Below, one piece after another: positions 11,295 through 22,825 of a stretch of 64,000 nucleotides of DNA. This stretch comes from Reticulitermes lucifugus (lineage: Eukaryota > Arthropoda > Insecta > Blattodea > Rhinotermitidae), in assembly GCA_026260175.1 (NCBI GenBank), contig JAKCWW010000261.1, forward strand, positions 64,040 through 128,039, read 5' to 3'. The notes beneath the pieces were generated by a model, which had not been told where the DNA came from, made no database searches, and worked only from the letters and a program-made list of their open reading frames with translations. Position 1 is the stretch's first letter, and each line of letters starts with the position of its first letter. The translations under genes were made by a program, and so were the position numbers.

Positions 11295-12110
11295 GTAGTA
11301 TGTCTTGCGACAGGTCCGTACCCTCTTCCAAACCTAACTCTCTACAGAATGCGATTTAGTGTTTCGTCTTTCAATTTCCGGTATCTTTTCTATTCCTTGA
11401 GGGCATCCAGTAGCTGCTTAAGTCTTCTTCCTCGTCTTCCCATCCCTTCTATTTTCCTTTAATAATGTGTTTTATAAGGCAGTTTCTAAACAAGATGTGA
11501 CCAATTCAGTTAGCCTTCCTTCTTTTTTGTATATAGGCTGTTCGTTTCTTTTTTGACTCTATGTAATATTTCATCCATGATAAGTGGGTACCTGTCACCA
11601 CAGCATGGCGCGTCCTAAGGCTGCGGATGGAGGAACGACCTCCGGATATGGAGGGTAGCTGCGAACACATTGAATAATCAGTCGCGGACAGCCGACAAGG
11701 GGTGGTCCTCCAGCTTGGGGGTTGGGCGAGGTGCTAAAAAATCCTCACCGTAAAAAATTTCCATGTTACGAAACAGATCACAAAGCCTCGAACCTGGACT
11801 AATTCTTTGGTACAACTTAAGCTCAGGACAGGGACAGGTGGCGGGGTCTTGTGAATGCGGTAATGAACCTTCGGGTTCCATAAAACGCGGGGAATTTCTT
11901 GACTAGCTGACGACCTGTTAGCTTCTCAAGAAGGACTCTGCTCCATGGAGTTAGTTAGTTAGTTATGCAATATTTCATTCTTCACACGATCGGTCCAGCT
12001 CCAGCACCACACTTCAAAAAGGTCAAGGCATTTCTGATCTGTTCCCCGAAGTGACCAATTTTTCTGCGCCCTATAAAGCTATGCTCCGACAGTAGCATAC
12101 TTTCGTAAGG
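11294..12110 (-). mobile_element. Non-LTR retrotransposon RT C-terminal fragment, interrupted
   Basis: Two blocks, 11294-11574 and 11979-12110, align in order with the minus-strand fragment at 55140-55680. Shared landmarks include 'ctttcaatttcc', 'catccagtagctgctta', 'cttcttcctcgtcttccc', 'caagatgtgaccaat' and 'acacgatcggtcc'. The reading frame is destroyed by substitutions and indels. The gap between the blocks is a younger insertion (separate entry). Confidence 0.85.
11575..11964 (+). mobile_element. 390-bp nested insertion with TTAG tail
   Basis: This segment splits the surrounding LINE fragment and is flanked by a 14-bp direct repeat differing at one base (11561-11574 and 11965-11978). 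Its last 150 bp carry the family-T 3' end: 'ggttccataaaa', 'aatttcttgactagctga', 'aagaaggactctgctccatg' and a (TTAG)n tail. Its first part ('ggctgcggatggagga', 'ccgacaaggggtgg') is unlike the coding part of other family-T copies and may be the 5' end of the same LINE joined to its 3' end, as in a SIDE-type internally deleted derivative. That last step is inference. Confidence 0.85.
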
Positions 12111-12131
12111 TGTATTGCCTACTTCATGTTA

Positions 12132-12414
12132 AAGGTAAAGCAATCCCTATACAGGCCTGGACAGGCCCCAAGGAATCTAGGAGGTTGAGGCTCCCAGAAT
12201 TTCTAGAAAATCGGCACATGAAGGTGGCAAGGTTGTCAGCCCTAGGCACCAGTCGCCTTTACCTTTTTCAGAGGAGATAGTTCTCGTACTCATTTCTGTT
12301 AGAGGCAGAGTCAACCTCAGGCCCATAGTGCGGCCGGAAGGATTAAGTGAATCAAACCCGCGACCTTCCGGCTTGTAGCGCAGGGCCTCAACCAACTACG
12401 CCACCGCGTACCCC
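12132..12414 (-). mobile_element. SINE family A, full length with target duplication
   Basis: On the minus strand it starts at a tRNA-like head (A-box region 'gtggcgtagttgg', B-box region 'cgcgggtttgattc') and ends in the family 3' end 'ggattgctttaccttt'. Length is 283 bp, against 281 bp for the copy at 35582. The flanks form an 11-bp direct repeat with one mismatch (12121-12131 and 12415-12425). The apparent 72-codon frame inside is not a gene. Confidence 0.9.
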
Positions 12415-12425
12415 ATTTCATGTTA

Positions 12426-15210
12426 CACAGTCTAAGGTAGGCTGTCTAAACTAAATAGGTATAGAGGCTTGTTGGATACCCCTGCCGTATAGAAACGACT
12501 GCTGGCGGCTTAAAATGAATGAAGCTCCTGTGCTGAATTCGTGATAAGTTCAGCAGAAGTTTCATGCCAGGATTTGTCGAGTAAGATTTTCAAAGGCTAA
12601 ATTTTATACTTAATATCAGACTTTAAATTAGTCTGTACCTTCCAAGTAGTTAAATTTCGCTAAACATATACAATAATTATAATCAGACAAAACAGAGAAA
12701 GTAAGACAAAAAAACAGAAAATAAATAAGAAAAATTATAAATTTTTCTTTCGTCGGCTTAGATTCCATGAATTTAAGTAAGGAATTGTAAATCAGAAAAC
12801 ACTCGTCAGGCTTGATTTTATAAGTTTCTTGAGGAAATTTGTTGACACATCCTCTGTCTTACAGGATCAATTCTGTGACAATGGCCTATAAATCACAACA
12901 GCTCTTTCTGCTTTAAGTGAGATTCTTTGGCAGTAACTGTAAAGGTTACATTCTTCAGGGATGTAGCACTCTGATATAACTGAGGAACGCACCTTTCAGA
13001 TGGGTGCACTACGTTCCTGTAGGGTACAGTGCGTCACACCCCAGAAGACCGTAAACTTCACAGCTCTCTCTCAGCCAGTCTCTACGTTTCTCATCCACAC
13101 TTAATTTAATTTTTTCTAATTTTATAGGCTTACACAGTGACAACACAATAATTATAACCCATATGTACCGTGCTCTAAATTTTAATATAACATTCCCTCA
13201 TGACCACGTGTAGACTGGAAATGGAGATATTAATTTTCACGAACTTCGTTCCATGAAAAAAAAATTAAATTGTCAAAATCAAGTACATACTCAGGGACTG
13301 GAACAAATGACAAAAAAAGTGCATTACTTTTTAAAGCCATTGCAATGAACATCCTTCGGAAAACACGCAGGATTCTGAAGAAGTAACTGTTTTGAAAAAT
13401 ATATATGAAGAAAAAAGGTGTAGAATATGAGACATCATTCATATTGTGGACATTGTTGAGTTTGTCTTTGGGGGAGGCGCATGGAAAATGAAAGTGCTAA
13501 CTTATGATGTGGGAACAACAATAGCGACACTTACAGCAGAGTCATGAAATTAAACAGCAATAAAGCTATGCAATTGTTATTATGATAGCACGGTTTCCGC
13601 GCAAAATATTTTGTTCTGTTTGCGGTGCTGACGAATTTTTCTTACTTTACGCGACAAATGTGCAAGATAAATTGGTAGCTGCAATAGTCTGTTATTAAAT
13701 GCAAGCAATTCTAGCCCTTCGGAACACCGAAATGATCTAAGCCAGCAGCAACAGCGTTTGCTTGTTTCCCTATGTACGCAGCATAAAGCACCAGAAAGCC
13801 TCTTGCTTCCTTTTATAACCCTAAAGTTACCGATTATAAAGTTACACACCTCTACACGAGTTTCTACCCTAACATAAATTTCCACGAAGCTGCAGTGAAG
13901 GTCCGCAAAAATTTGCATGTCAAAAGTTTGCCGATTTAGGAAACATAATATGCTGCACGAACAGAAAACAGGTTGCTAATATGGTCGTAAAAAATCTGCA
14001 GAGTTTACAATTGTGAAGCTACTGTTCCCGTGATAACATTTTTATTATCTCTCTCTATCTCTTTTCCTCGCTGAAATTTTGAGGCAGTACGAACTCTTAG
14101 GTAAATACCTACAGACGTTTCTTTAAATCGGGTATCGGACAGAACATAGGAAAACTCATTTTGATAAGGAAATGCATGAGAATAATGGTATACCTAGTAT
14201 TAAGATGGATCTTAATATTCTTTGTTAAATTCTTAAGTTACATGGTGTTGAGTAGGAGAATATGGTTACAAATTGGGTAGAGAATGAAAACAAAATATTC
14301 TAGTTCTACTGTTATGCGATTTTTTAGGTAAGTTAGTTACTTATGTTGTTAATTAATTAGTTACAGATTAGTTAATTGGTAAATTATTTAGTCAACAAAT
14401 AATTATTCAGAGAATTTTGAAATCATCATTACTTAGTAATTTAGTACACTCATACGGGTAATTCTAAGTAATTTACTTAAATTGACTACGTTATTGTGTC
14501 ACTCTCACTTAAAAGTTACAAAGGTATTTAATGAATTAAACAGTTAAATTAATCCTGCTTCCAGTTATTGAAGACGAACAAATACATGTTTAGTAAACAA
14601 GCTGATGTGCTAACCGCTCGTACTTCCAGGAAGCTATATGCTAGTTTCGGTAATAAAAGAGCGAGGCTGACCATCACCCCCTAATTCAGAAGCAATGGCT
14701 TGCGGCGTTCATTAATGAGGAGCCCCAGTTTATTTATAATAAGCACCACACCGTCTTAATCACCACTGGAACGAGTTCTGCCAGTAATATTATACCTTGC
14801 CGCCTGCCGCTTCTCTTTATATATAATTGTTACGCGGGTATGGCCGTCATCATGCAGCTGCGGGCTGCATTAGGAAGCGAACAGGCATGTAGGACCCTGT
14901 CGACATAAATATGCGAACTTCTTCAAAATTAACCGTCCAGTTCATGTACCTTGTAGCAGTCATTCACAGGCTACAGTCAATTTCAGCACAAATTGGAGTT
15001 TTCGTCACAATCACGGGACTATCATTTTGGAAAAGCACATGTTAAGATTGAAACACTGCAGTATCAATTATTTCACTCTGTCAGCTGTCCTTTTTTGCGT
15101 CATTGCTATATAGGCACACTACGAAAAGTCGACAGTGCTCGAAAGGCGGGGAAAAAATAAATTTACGCTACGCTCTACTTCGAAAAAGTCTGTCCACTTT
15201 CCTGTATTAT
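12426..15210. other. No gene; low-complexity TTAG-rich patch
   Basis: AT-rich throughout. At 13020-13075 'gtcacaccccagaagacc' is a scrap of the foldback family. At 14325-14560 the sequence is dominated by TTAGTTA/TTAATTA words, perhaps the decayed tail of a family-T retroposon. No splice-flanked frame stands out. Confidence 0.45.
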
Positions 15211-15213
15211 AGC

Positions 15214-15333
15214 TGATCACTCGTTCAGAGCAGTCCTACCGGGTTTGTGTGTCTAATTGAGTGTGATATAGAAACGTCAACAATGATGCTGCCTAGGCAC
15301 GATATCGGGTGTCGCGCCATAGGAAAAAATTGA
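15214..15333 (+). mobile_element. SINE family B 3' fragment
   Basis: Shares 'gatcactcg', 'cagtcctaccg', 'gtgtctaattgagtgtgat' and a terminal 'gccatagg' plus A run with the copies at 23452 and 31571. The tRNA-like head is missing, so this is a 5'-truncated copy. Confidence 0.7.
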
Positions 15334-15810
15334 TGAACAGGTCATAAATTGAATGATTCAGTAACCGTTGAAGTAACGCAGGTTTACAACACCAAGAACT
15401 GGAGATCCAAATTTTGTGTGACAGAAATGACGTGAGATCTCCTGAGGAACGGACAGAAGTTACTTTTGGCTGCCTGTAGCCCACTCCCGAATGCCCCCCC
15501 CCGCCCCCTTTCTATCAAGGGGAGTAAGCACTTTCAACCTATGTGTGAAAACATCAGCTTGATCAACAAAAACACAAAGTTAAGACTCTGCACAGATTTG
15601 TTCTGCTCCAGCACTGCTCATGTCGTCAGCACTTCGAAGCTCAATAAAAACTCAAGCAGACTCTGAAATGTCCCTCCAGCTGCCAATGGAACTATTTTAC
15701 ATTCACAAGTTTTTCTAACGTTAAAAGCAGCAAGATAAATGTTACACACATTTTATTTAAATTATTACTTGAAGTTGCTAAGATAGGGTACGGATTTCAC
15801 TTTACCCTCA

Positions 15811-15846
15811 ATCTAATTACAAGAGTTTATCTAATTACAAGAGTTT
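15811..15846. repeat. 18-bp tandem duplication
   Basis: The unit atctaattacaagagttt occurs twice without interruption (15811-15828 and 15829-15846), identical in both. Confidence 0.95.
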
Positions 15847-15879
15847 GAATTCGGTCAATGTTGTGACCAGGTCACTCTT

Positions 15880-16065
15880 TTCTCTGAAGCGACCAGACGG
15901 GTTCTTTGCCTCAACAAGCCTCCTCTTTATTGGAAACAGGAGAATATTACGCCCCAGGAATAAAGCAGCAGGAGCTTAATATTAACCACTTACTTCCATC
16001 TAGTAACGAGTTTAAGAATGTATTGAGGTGAACTTCCACTCCCCATACGCATTTGCTAATCTAAA
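15880..16065 (+). mobile_element. SINE family D copy, diverged
   Basis: The order 'cctcaacaagcctcctc', 'accacttacttccatctag', 'gagtttaagaatgtattgag' and 'catacgcatttgc' matches the second half of family D (compare 26560 and 36280). Head and tail are not resolved. Confidence 0.5.
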
Positions 16066-16134
16066 AGTAGGAAACCCTGTAAGAGGCTCTTTCCTAAGCC
16101 AGGAGAAGCCGTTCCACGATCTTCCACCTTGTTT

Positions 16135-16270
16135 TTTAAAAACATTTTAATATTATCCTCTCGTTTATGCCTAGGATATCCAAGCGGTCTCTTTCCTTTA
16201 GGTTTCCCTATCAAAATTATGTATGCGTTTCTCTTCTATCCCATGCGTGACGCCTGTTCCACCCATATAA
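16135..16270 (-). mobile_element. Family-T retrotransposon fragment
   Basis: On the minus strand it reads as the conserved GxPxGRPRxxxEDNIKM-type block: 'cattttaatattatcc', 'aagcggtctctttcctt', 'ggtttccctatcaaaa' and 'tatgcgtttctcttc' on the plus strand. Only this internal block survives. Confidence 0.6.
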
Positions 16271-16419
16271 TAGTCCTTGATGTGATGTTTGGTTGAATAA
16301 AAATCTGGAAGCTTCTTACTATGTAATTTTCTCGAGCCACCTGTTGCTTCCTCCCTCTAAAGCCCAGAAAGTATCTCTTCTGTGAACAACGGTGTTCTCA
16401 CGGCAGTAAATGTGAACAC

Positions 16420-16530
16420 TACGATCTTCTGGGACGTAACGCCGTGTAGTTTGTCAAATAGGTAACAACTTTTCAGGACAATCTGCTGTCTTTTTTCTTC
16501 TTCAGGATAGAAGAGTATTTCTAAAGGTTA
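16420..16530. repeat. Foldback-family half
   Basis: 'atcttctgggacgtaacgcc', 'gtgtagtttgtcaaatagg' and 'aacaacttttcagga' are the left arm in family order, followed by a T-rich segment and 'cttcttcagg'. No inverted partner is seen. Confidence 0.65.
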
Positions 16531-17590
16531 GTAATGGACTACACATATCACAAATTTTCCTTCACAGCCCACTGAATTAGTTTCGAGCCTCATATTGTGA
16601 GATGTATATCACGTGTTATGCTTGTAAAATTTGTATTACATCAAAAGTGGTGTACCGTAGCCGGATACACAACAATGGCACTATACAGTCACAATCAAAA
16701 GTGACTTGTCGACAGGTTGTTGGGGTGTGCGTGCGCTAATGAAGACATGCTGCACGCCCACCGGTCACGCATGCGCACAACAAAGAAACCCACCGCCGAG
16801 TGGTGTCAACTTTGACCTCCTATATTTATTAGTTGGATATTATAATCCAGACAAACCAACGTGTTTAAGAATTCACGCGGCTTCCAGACACCATCCATCT
16901 TAAAACTCCCACTCCTCTAACCAATAACGCAGGACCTCCCACAATTAATATGACTTTCAACATAATTTATTACATGTGTAAATAATTGTAAGAGGTATGT
17001 GATTTGAAACACAGTGGGACGTGGTTTTAATCACAAAGTGGTTACAGCGTTGGAACGTGTACTCAGATGTCTGAAACTAAATGCAAGTGGAATGAAAAAG
17101 CTTTAAATGCTTTCTTTACATGACCTGTCCAAGGGAGTTCCATCTGTCCCCTGTTCTACCCCATGTTTTTATCTCCGAAGTAGGTACTTCGACTAAATTT
17201 TGTGTCGCAGGCTACAGACCAACAGTGTTGCCGGGTTGTGTCACGTGTATCCGCACGTCAGGGATTGCAACTATACAAAAGTGTCAAAGCTATTGCTTCG
17301 TTTCAACCTGTGAATACCTATAATAAAAATATTTAACAAAAATTAGTGTTATTTTGTTTAAAAATGTTACAATATTCACTGTGGATTATTCAAAATTTAG
17401 GAATTTCAGAAACCGAAAATCTGAATATTACTTCTTCCAACTAACAATTTTATTTCAATATGGTGTTTTTACTTCATGAGAAAATCGTATTGTTTGGTTA
17501 GTATTTCACTGCCTTCACCATCGGCAATCAAGGCAAACTGTTCTTCTGTTTACTGTTTCTTCTGGGTTAATTACACTAGGCCCATCCGGG
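16531..17590. other. No gene seen
   Basis: The frames at 16706-16903 and 17120-17323 (+) include higher-GC patches but no convincing splice context or recognisable product. Confidence 0.45.
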
Positions 17591-17594
17591 AAGT

Positions 17595-18060
17595 AATTGC
17601 AAAAATCGACTATTAGACTTGTCATGGCTGTCCATTCACCCATCCTTCTGTCTGTCTCTCACATAGAACAGCACGAATCCAACTGGACAGATTTTCGTAA
17701 AATTTAATATTTAGGTCTGTTTTAAAATTTAGTCAAAACACTCTGAATGTGGTTAAAATGAAACAAAAATTACAGACACTACACATAACGTCCTACACAA
17801 AACACACAAAACAGGTCGCAACTGATGGCACTTTATAATTGGACCGATTTTCTTCTCTGTGGGGCACGAACTTGGGACGAAGAAAATATAGGCGATCCAT
17901 ACATGAAAACTGAGCATTGACAGTATCTCACAGTTCCCGAGGTAACTATTCTAGTCGATTGTAAATCTGTTACTAAGACACGGAGAAAACTCATAGCGTG
18001 TGTTGCGTGAACCGTAGAACGGCACATTTCAAATACTTTCATCGTCACACGGTTCCCAAA
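17595..18060 (+). repeat. Diverged copy of unclassified repeat L
   Basis: Shares the opening 'aaaatcgactattagacttg', the 'tgtctgtctctc' run, 'aacagcacgaatccaactgg' and 'aaatttaatatttagg' order with the copies at 50545 and 52750. The second half is hard to align. Confidence 0.45.
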
Positions 18061-18936
18061 GTAGCGGCGATTTGAAAATCTAGGGAAAGTTACAAGCTAA
18101 CGCCAAAAAATATTAGGTTCTGTGGACATTTCCTAACTTGTCTTAACTTCGAAACAGAAACTAAATGTGTAAAACACCGAATGCGCCCTTCAATGCCAAC
18201 TAAAGCATGCATTGGAATTCCGTTTTTTGTGTGTCATGGAAGCTACGCGTCAAACGCACAGATAATGCGACGGAAAAACCTTCCGACAATCACACAATTC
18301 CGTTATTAGATAATTATATCACGATTTCGTGCTTCATATGTTTAATGCTACCCGACTCATTCTAAAGTACACGCGACTTAAAAAGAGTTTTCTGGTCCCT
18401 TCTGCCTTTATATCTCTCGCGAATAGTTATAATGGTTTAAAATTAATGTTGTCGCTACGCATAAGAGTAATGTGCGTTAAATCGTATAAGATGACCTGCG
18501 GACACACGGGATTCGATAGTCTAGTTCGGAACTTTGGAGTTACAGGGGGTCAGGGCAGTACCGTATGGTCACGTCACGATGTGGCCAAAGGCTAGTTTGA
18601 CCTCATGTATTGAACCCCGGTCAGCAGGAGTGTCCAAATAATGCATTTGTACTATGAATCTAATGCTAATATCTCACGATAAAAGAAGTGTGTTTTACTG
18701 TGTAAAGAACTGGCATAAAGATAAGAGACAATCAGCATAACTACAAATTTTATTCTAGGTTCACCGTGCATTTTCACTAATCAATGTCTCACTACCAACT
18801 AAATGCACAATACGTGTATTTAAAAAACCAATATAAGGTTTCTTAAAATCGTCTAAAAAGCCCCTGCATATGTTTCGGTTTCTAGAAAACCATCATCAGG
18901 GGGGTCACATAATTGCACTTTTTCAAATTGCGTCCA
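18061..18936. other. No gene seen
   Basis: Contains 'gtttcggtttctagaaaacc' followed by 'atcatcagg' at about 18870-18900, a motif partly echoed near 20340, so part of this is probably an unidentified repeat. Confidence 0.4.
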
Positions 18937-18996
18937 TGCGTTCGTCTATGAGCACCCGCAATGCAACTGCATTGCGGTTGCTCATGGACGAACGCA
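18937..18996. repeat. 29-bp inverted repeat with 2-nt spacer
   Basis: 18937-18965 pairs with 18968-18996 at 27 of 29 positions, separated by 'ac'. Such a close palindrome could extrude as a cruciform or fold in RNA. It is unrelated in sequence to the main foldback family. Confidence 0.9.
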
Positions 18997-19750
18997 CCAA
19001 AACACCTTGCCTTTTATTCTTCTTCTTCTTTAGTCAGTCTTTAGCCAAGTCTTCAAAGGGTTAATTTGACACTGTATAAAGTTAATGACGAATAAGGACG
19101 TTAACCGAAACGAGACCCAATCAATTACGAAGAGAAGAATTTCACAGTACCTAAAGTTTATGTATGTCAGTGAGCACCATAGCCATGCTTGACATGATGA
19201 CGAAAATCCAGCGCCTCTACAGGACCTTCACATACATGACTACGGCGGTGCAAATAATCTGCAAAGATCACAATTCAACAGCAAAGGTGGTACTTATTTT
19301 TTTACGGTAGAGTTGTTACACCCCTACAGAACCACCCACACATCGGAGGGTGAGGGTAACTAAATTACTAATGAAGACATCAAACATCTCGTGAAGTATT
19401 AAGACAATAACCAGCTGTGTGGCGTATAGCGTGGTGATTAGGCGCCCTCGCATTGCCCGCGAGCTATAAGCTTTTGAGCTGGCAATTGTTAACAACTCTT
19501 AGCCCCAGAAAGAGCGTTCTCTGGCTTCAAATAGACAAAATATCCAACTGCATTCGTCTCTCTTTCTGAATTGTTCATTCTGTATTCATAGATCAGATAG
19601 ACCTGAATACAAAGACATTAAAAATCATTCATTTCTTTCGCAAAAAAGTAATTCAGTATCAATTAAAGTGCATAAAAAAGGCAGAAAATACTCATAGCAC
19701 AGCGTGACTTAAATACACAAGAAGCTGGACCAGACCGTAACGTTTCTGAC
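18997..19750. other. No assigned gene; ambiguous exon-like segment at 19171-19286
   Basis: The segment 19171-19286 is open in a plus frame (including MLDMMTKIQRLYRTFTYMTT) and also in a minus frame with its own acceptor-like site. The donor signals are poor on both strands, so I do not call it. Confidence 0.35.
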
Positions 19751-20105
19751 TTCTATCCGAAAGGACCACGATAAGAATGTAGCATGTGGGGCAGAAGAGA
19801 AATGTATATAGAGATTTGGTGGGGAAACCCGAAAGAATAAGACCACGTTTGAAATCTAGACGTAGATGGGAGGATAATATTGAAAAGGATTTTAAAGAAA
19901 TAGGATGGGAGTTTGTGGCCTGAATCTATCGGGTTCAAGACAGGGACAAGTGGCTGGCAGGTGTGAACGGAGTAACGAACCTTCTCTTTCCATACCATTA
20001 GGGAAATTTCTTGACTAGCTAAGGAATTATCAGTTTTTCCAGAAGGACTCTGCCTTGAGGAGTTAGTTAATTAGTTAATTAGTTAGTCAGTCAGTCAGTC
20101 AGCGG
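19750..20105 (+). mobile_element. Family-T retrotransposon 3' end with tetranucleotide tail
   Basis: Contains 'gatttggtggggaaacc', 'gatgggaggataatattg', 'gacagggacaagtggctgg', 'ttccatacc', 'aatttcttgactagctaa' and 'agaaggactctgcc', then a tail of TTAG/TTAA/TCAG units ending at about 20103. This is the most complete 3' end of the family as a separate copy. The frame is broken by a TGA. Confidence 0.8.
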
Positions 20106-21046
20106 TCACTTATTCGGTTAAGTAGGTATGAAGGTAAGATACTAAAAATGCTAATGCAAAATCGACTAATTGAAAAGGCCAAGCATAAGTCTATAATGAT
20201 TATTCTTTCATTTAAGTCGCCTAAAATGAAGTGGATCTTTGAATCTTTAGGTGTTACATTTCAGTTGTGCTTAGTCAGCTATATACATTCAAACCACCGT
20301 CCATCACAACGCAGTTTACAAATCTTCAGGTTACTAGGTTCGGCTTTCCAGTTACGCCATCATCAGACCTATTTATTATCAAGAGCCATACAAAACCTAT
20401 ACCTTCATGTGGGATTGAGATGTCATTCCCTTACAGAATACGTCATAAAAACTTAAATACATAAAAGTTGCGTAAAATTATAGTATGAATGTTAAAACTA
20501 CAGTTTTAAATATAGATCGTAGGCAGTTTATTTTCAAGGCACACTCCACGCTAGTATTTTCACGGCACCGGAACCTTCAGTTTACACTAAGGCGAGTTAA
20601 TCCGATGTTCATTACAGTCATAATTTAATGTGTATAACACTGCAAATTTTTTTATAAAAATAGTATTCATCCCCTTCTTTTAGTTTCGTTTGGGCATCTG
20701 GGTCTGTAGATTTTTGAATTATCAATTGGAAAATGTCAGGAAGAAAATATTATTAACCTATGTAATGTAACTATGCCGAAAATGTCCTGGAGAAACTATG
20801 GAAAAATGCTAAAACTATAATAGTCATTCCCCGACCGAGAATATAATACAGCGCTAACAATCTCCTCCTCTTAATGCGGTCTATTGTATATCACGAGAAA
20901 AGAAGGCCAATCCTGGAATAAGCTTGATAAGAATAACATTTATATTGTGATATTTGTTCCAGAATTTGGCATAATGAACGTGTAATGCCGGATTTCCGTG
21001 AATCAAAAGTACTTTCAGTATATGATATCGCATTTTTCATACTCAC
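20106..21046. other. No gene seen besides the adjacent exon candidate
   Basis: AT-rich. Overlapping plus frames at 20148-20464 show no coding character. 'gccatcatcagacc' near 20357 recalls the motif near 18885. Confidence 0.4.
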
Positions 21047-21175
21047 AGAGGACAGAATAACATCATGCGAGTATTGTCTGACGTCTTCAACACTCCTGCT
21101 GCTGTTATTCCAGACGGCGTCACGACGTCGCTTCAGCTCTGACGTTGACAAAGACGATCGCTCAAGCTCAGACTC
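21047..21175 (-). CDS. Best candidate internal coding exon, product not recognised
   Basis: On the minus strand the intron end reads tttcctaattttcag, with a CTAAT branch-like motif, and joins GAGTCTGAG at 21175. The exon ends in TCT/GTGAGTATG at 21047, a near-consensus donor. The 129 nt are 43 whole codons, giving ESELERSSLSTSELKRRRDA, then VWNNSSRSVEDVRQYSHDVI, then LSS. That is a polar, Ser/Arg/Glu-rich segment typical of a cytosolic linker. It is more GC-rich than its surroundings. The symmetric phase would allow skipping. The plus strand is also open across it, which lowers confidence. I cannot name the protein, and no partner exon is assigned. Confidence 0.42.
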
Positions 21176-21387
21176 CTGAAAATTAGGAAATGGTTTGTGC
21201 ATTTAAATACACTAATTTAACAACCTCTCTGATTATGCGGGTTAGTAAAATCGTAAGGCTTTAAAATTATTTTCGACCTTCCTGGTTTAAACCCCTGCCG
21301 GAACATATCGACGAGTGCACCAGATTTTAAGAACGAAAGACGAGAATACTTTGCTTTGGTGGTTATGCAGATCGTTTAGTGTAGTTT

Positions 21388-21560
21388 TTTAAGAAATCTA
21401 GGAGGATATGCTTGGGATGGAAGATATGAAGAGCGGATAGAACATCTGACTTTGGTGGCAAACGTCTTGTTATAGAGTCACTTGGAAGACCTAGAAGGAA
21501 ATGGAAGGATAACTTCATGATAAATGTTTTTGAGAATAAATTGTGAGAATGCGAATTTTA
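21388..21560 (+). mobile_element. Family-T retrotransposon internal fragment
   Basis: The plus frame gives GRPRRKWKDN preceded by a GGKRL-like segment, the conserved block of family T. It ends after a few codons and lacks the 3' end here. Confidence 0.5.
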
Positions 21561-21689
21561 TCAGATTGGTTCAGGACCTATTGAATGACGTTTAAGTAAT
21601 AAGGACTTCAGGATCTTCCATTACAATAACACACCTTTTCAATACCGCTAATATGCAATTCCATCATTAAATGACCCTGCGACATTTTG

Positions 21690-21842
21690 ATTCAATTTAC
21701 ATTCTCAAAACTTACTTTCAAAGCATCTGCCATGGGAATGGCAACTGCAATATTTGCCGAAACGTAAGGCAATTTCCATCACTTTATAAGGCTTAACGAC
21801 GAAACCCAGTCCAACCAACCAAATAAATAAATAAATAAATAA
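21690..21842 (+). mobile_element. Retroposon 3' end with (AAAT)n tail
   Basis: 'ccgaaacgtaaggcaatttc', 'actttataaggcttaac' and 'cccagtccaaccaacc' lead into an AAAT run at 21812-21842. A unique segment followed by a tetranucleotide tail is the form of a LINE or SINE 3' terminus. No second copy in the window allows a family assignment. Confidence 0.5.
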
Positions 21843-22009
21843 AGGCTATATAACAAAATGCAATTGGTTCTACAAAAGGTTAAAAACAAAGTTATAAAAC
21901 ATTTATGAACGACTATTATAAGTATTTGTACTTGTCTTGAAAAGCTGGTAGGGCGATCAAATCAGTGAAGGTGAGGGGTTGGACTTCTAGCACGCAAAGG
22001 AGCGAAGCG

Positions 22010-22262
22010 AAATTTTAATTAGGAAACCTCAATAAATGTCAACACTTAGGGGAAAATTGCATAGATGTGTGGAAAATATGAAAATGTCTTAAGAAAGAAT
22101 CGGCATTTAAGAGTGTGGATTGGATTTATCAGGCTCAAAGTAGGGACCAGTGCCGCATTCTTATAAATAAGAGAACAAACCGTAGGGTACCATAAAAGTC
22201 AGAAATTTCTGCTGCATTCAGAAAGGGAGATCTGCTCCATGTATCTAGTTAGGCAACAGACG
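22010..22262 (+). mobile_element. Family-T retrotransposon 3' end, decayed
   Basis: Shares 'ggatttatcaggctcaaag', 'tagggaccagtg', 'gtaccataaaa' and 'ctgctccatgta' followed by 'tctagttaggc' with the other family-T ends. The coding frame has many stops. Confidence 0.55.
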
Positions 22263-22825
22263 TAATAATGTTCCGACACTTAGAACGTTGTTGCCTCAAG
22301 AACTTGACTGAAACGAGCAAACGAAAAAATATCCACATTCTGCACTTAATAGCTTACGATTCTAAATTAAAATCTCACATGTGCATCGAAAGACCTCGTG
22401 CCTTTTGTATCGAAAGCAGTCCGGGTTTCACACAAACCTTAATATAAATAAAACGCCGGGTAAATTGACCTATCAAATAGACCTGAGAAGTTTACGTACC
22501 CCCTCTCACCAATACGTTTTTAAAACACTTTGATGTGTGTGTTAAAAAGAAAGATTGCAGTGTCTAACTCAGGGGTGGACATGCTTCAATATTTATTTCT
22601 CTCCGTACGTTTTGTTTAATTTGTTTAATGTTGACTCAGTTCCGGTGGTTATTTGAGACTGTAGCAAACTCTGCAAATTTAAACAGAAAATTAAATTGCA
22701 AACAGTTTGCCTTGATTCGGGTCATTCTATGCTATCTGTACATGTTAACAGCTACACGACACTGAGTACCTCGCTCGAGTTATTTTTAAATAAACTGTAT
22801 TCGAATAACGTAATTAAAATTGGCG

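Noticed and set aside
19171-19286. Exon-like segment, open on both strands
   Set aside because: Strand cannot be decided, the donors are poor (GTGGTA or GTGCTC), and no homology is recognised.
22560-22620. Possible hAT left end 'caggggtggacatgcttc'
   Set aside because: No matching inverted end or duplication was found downstream.
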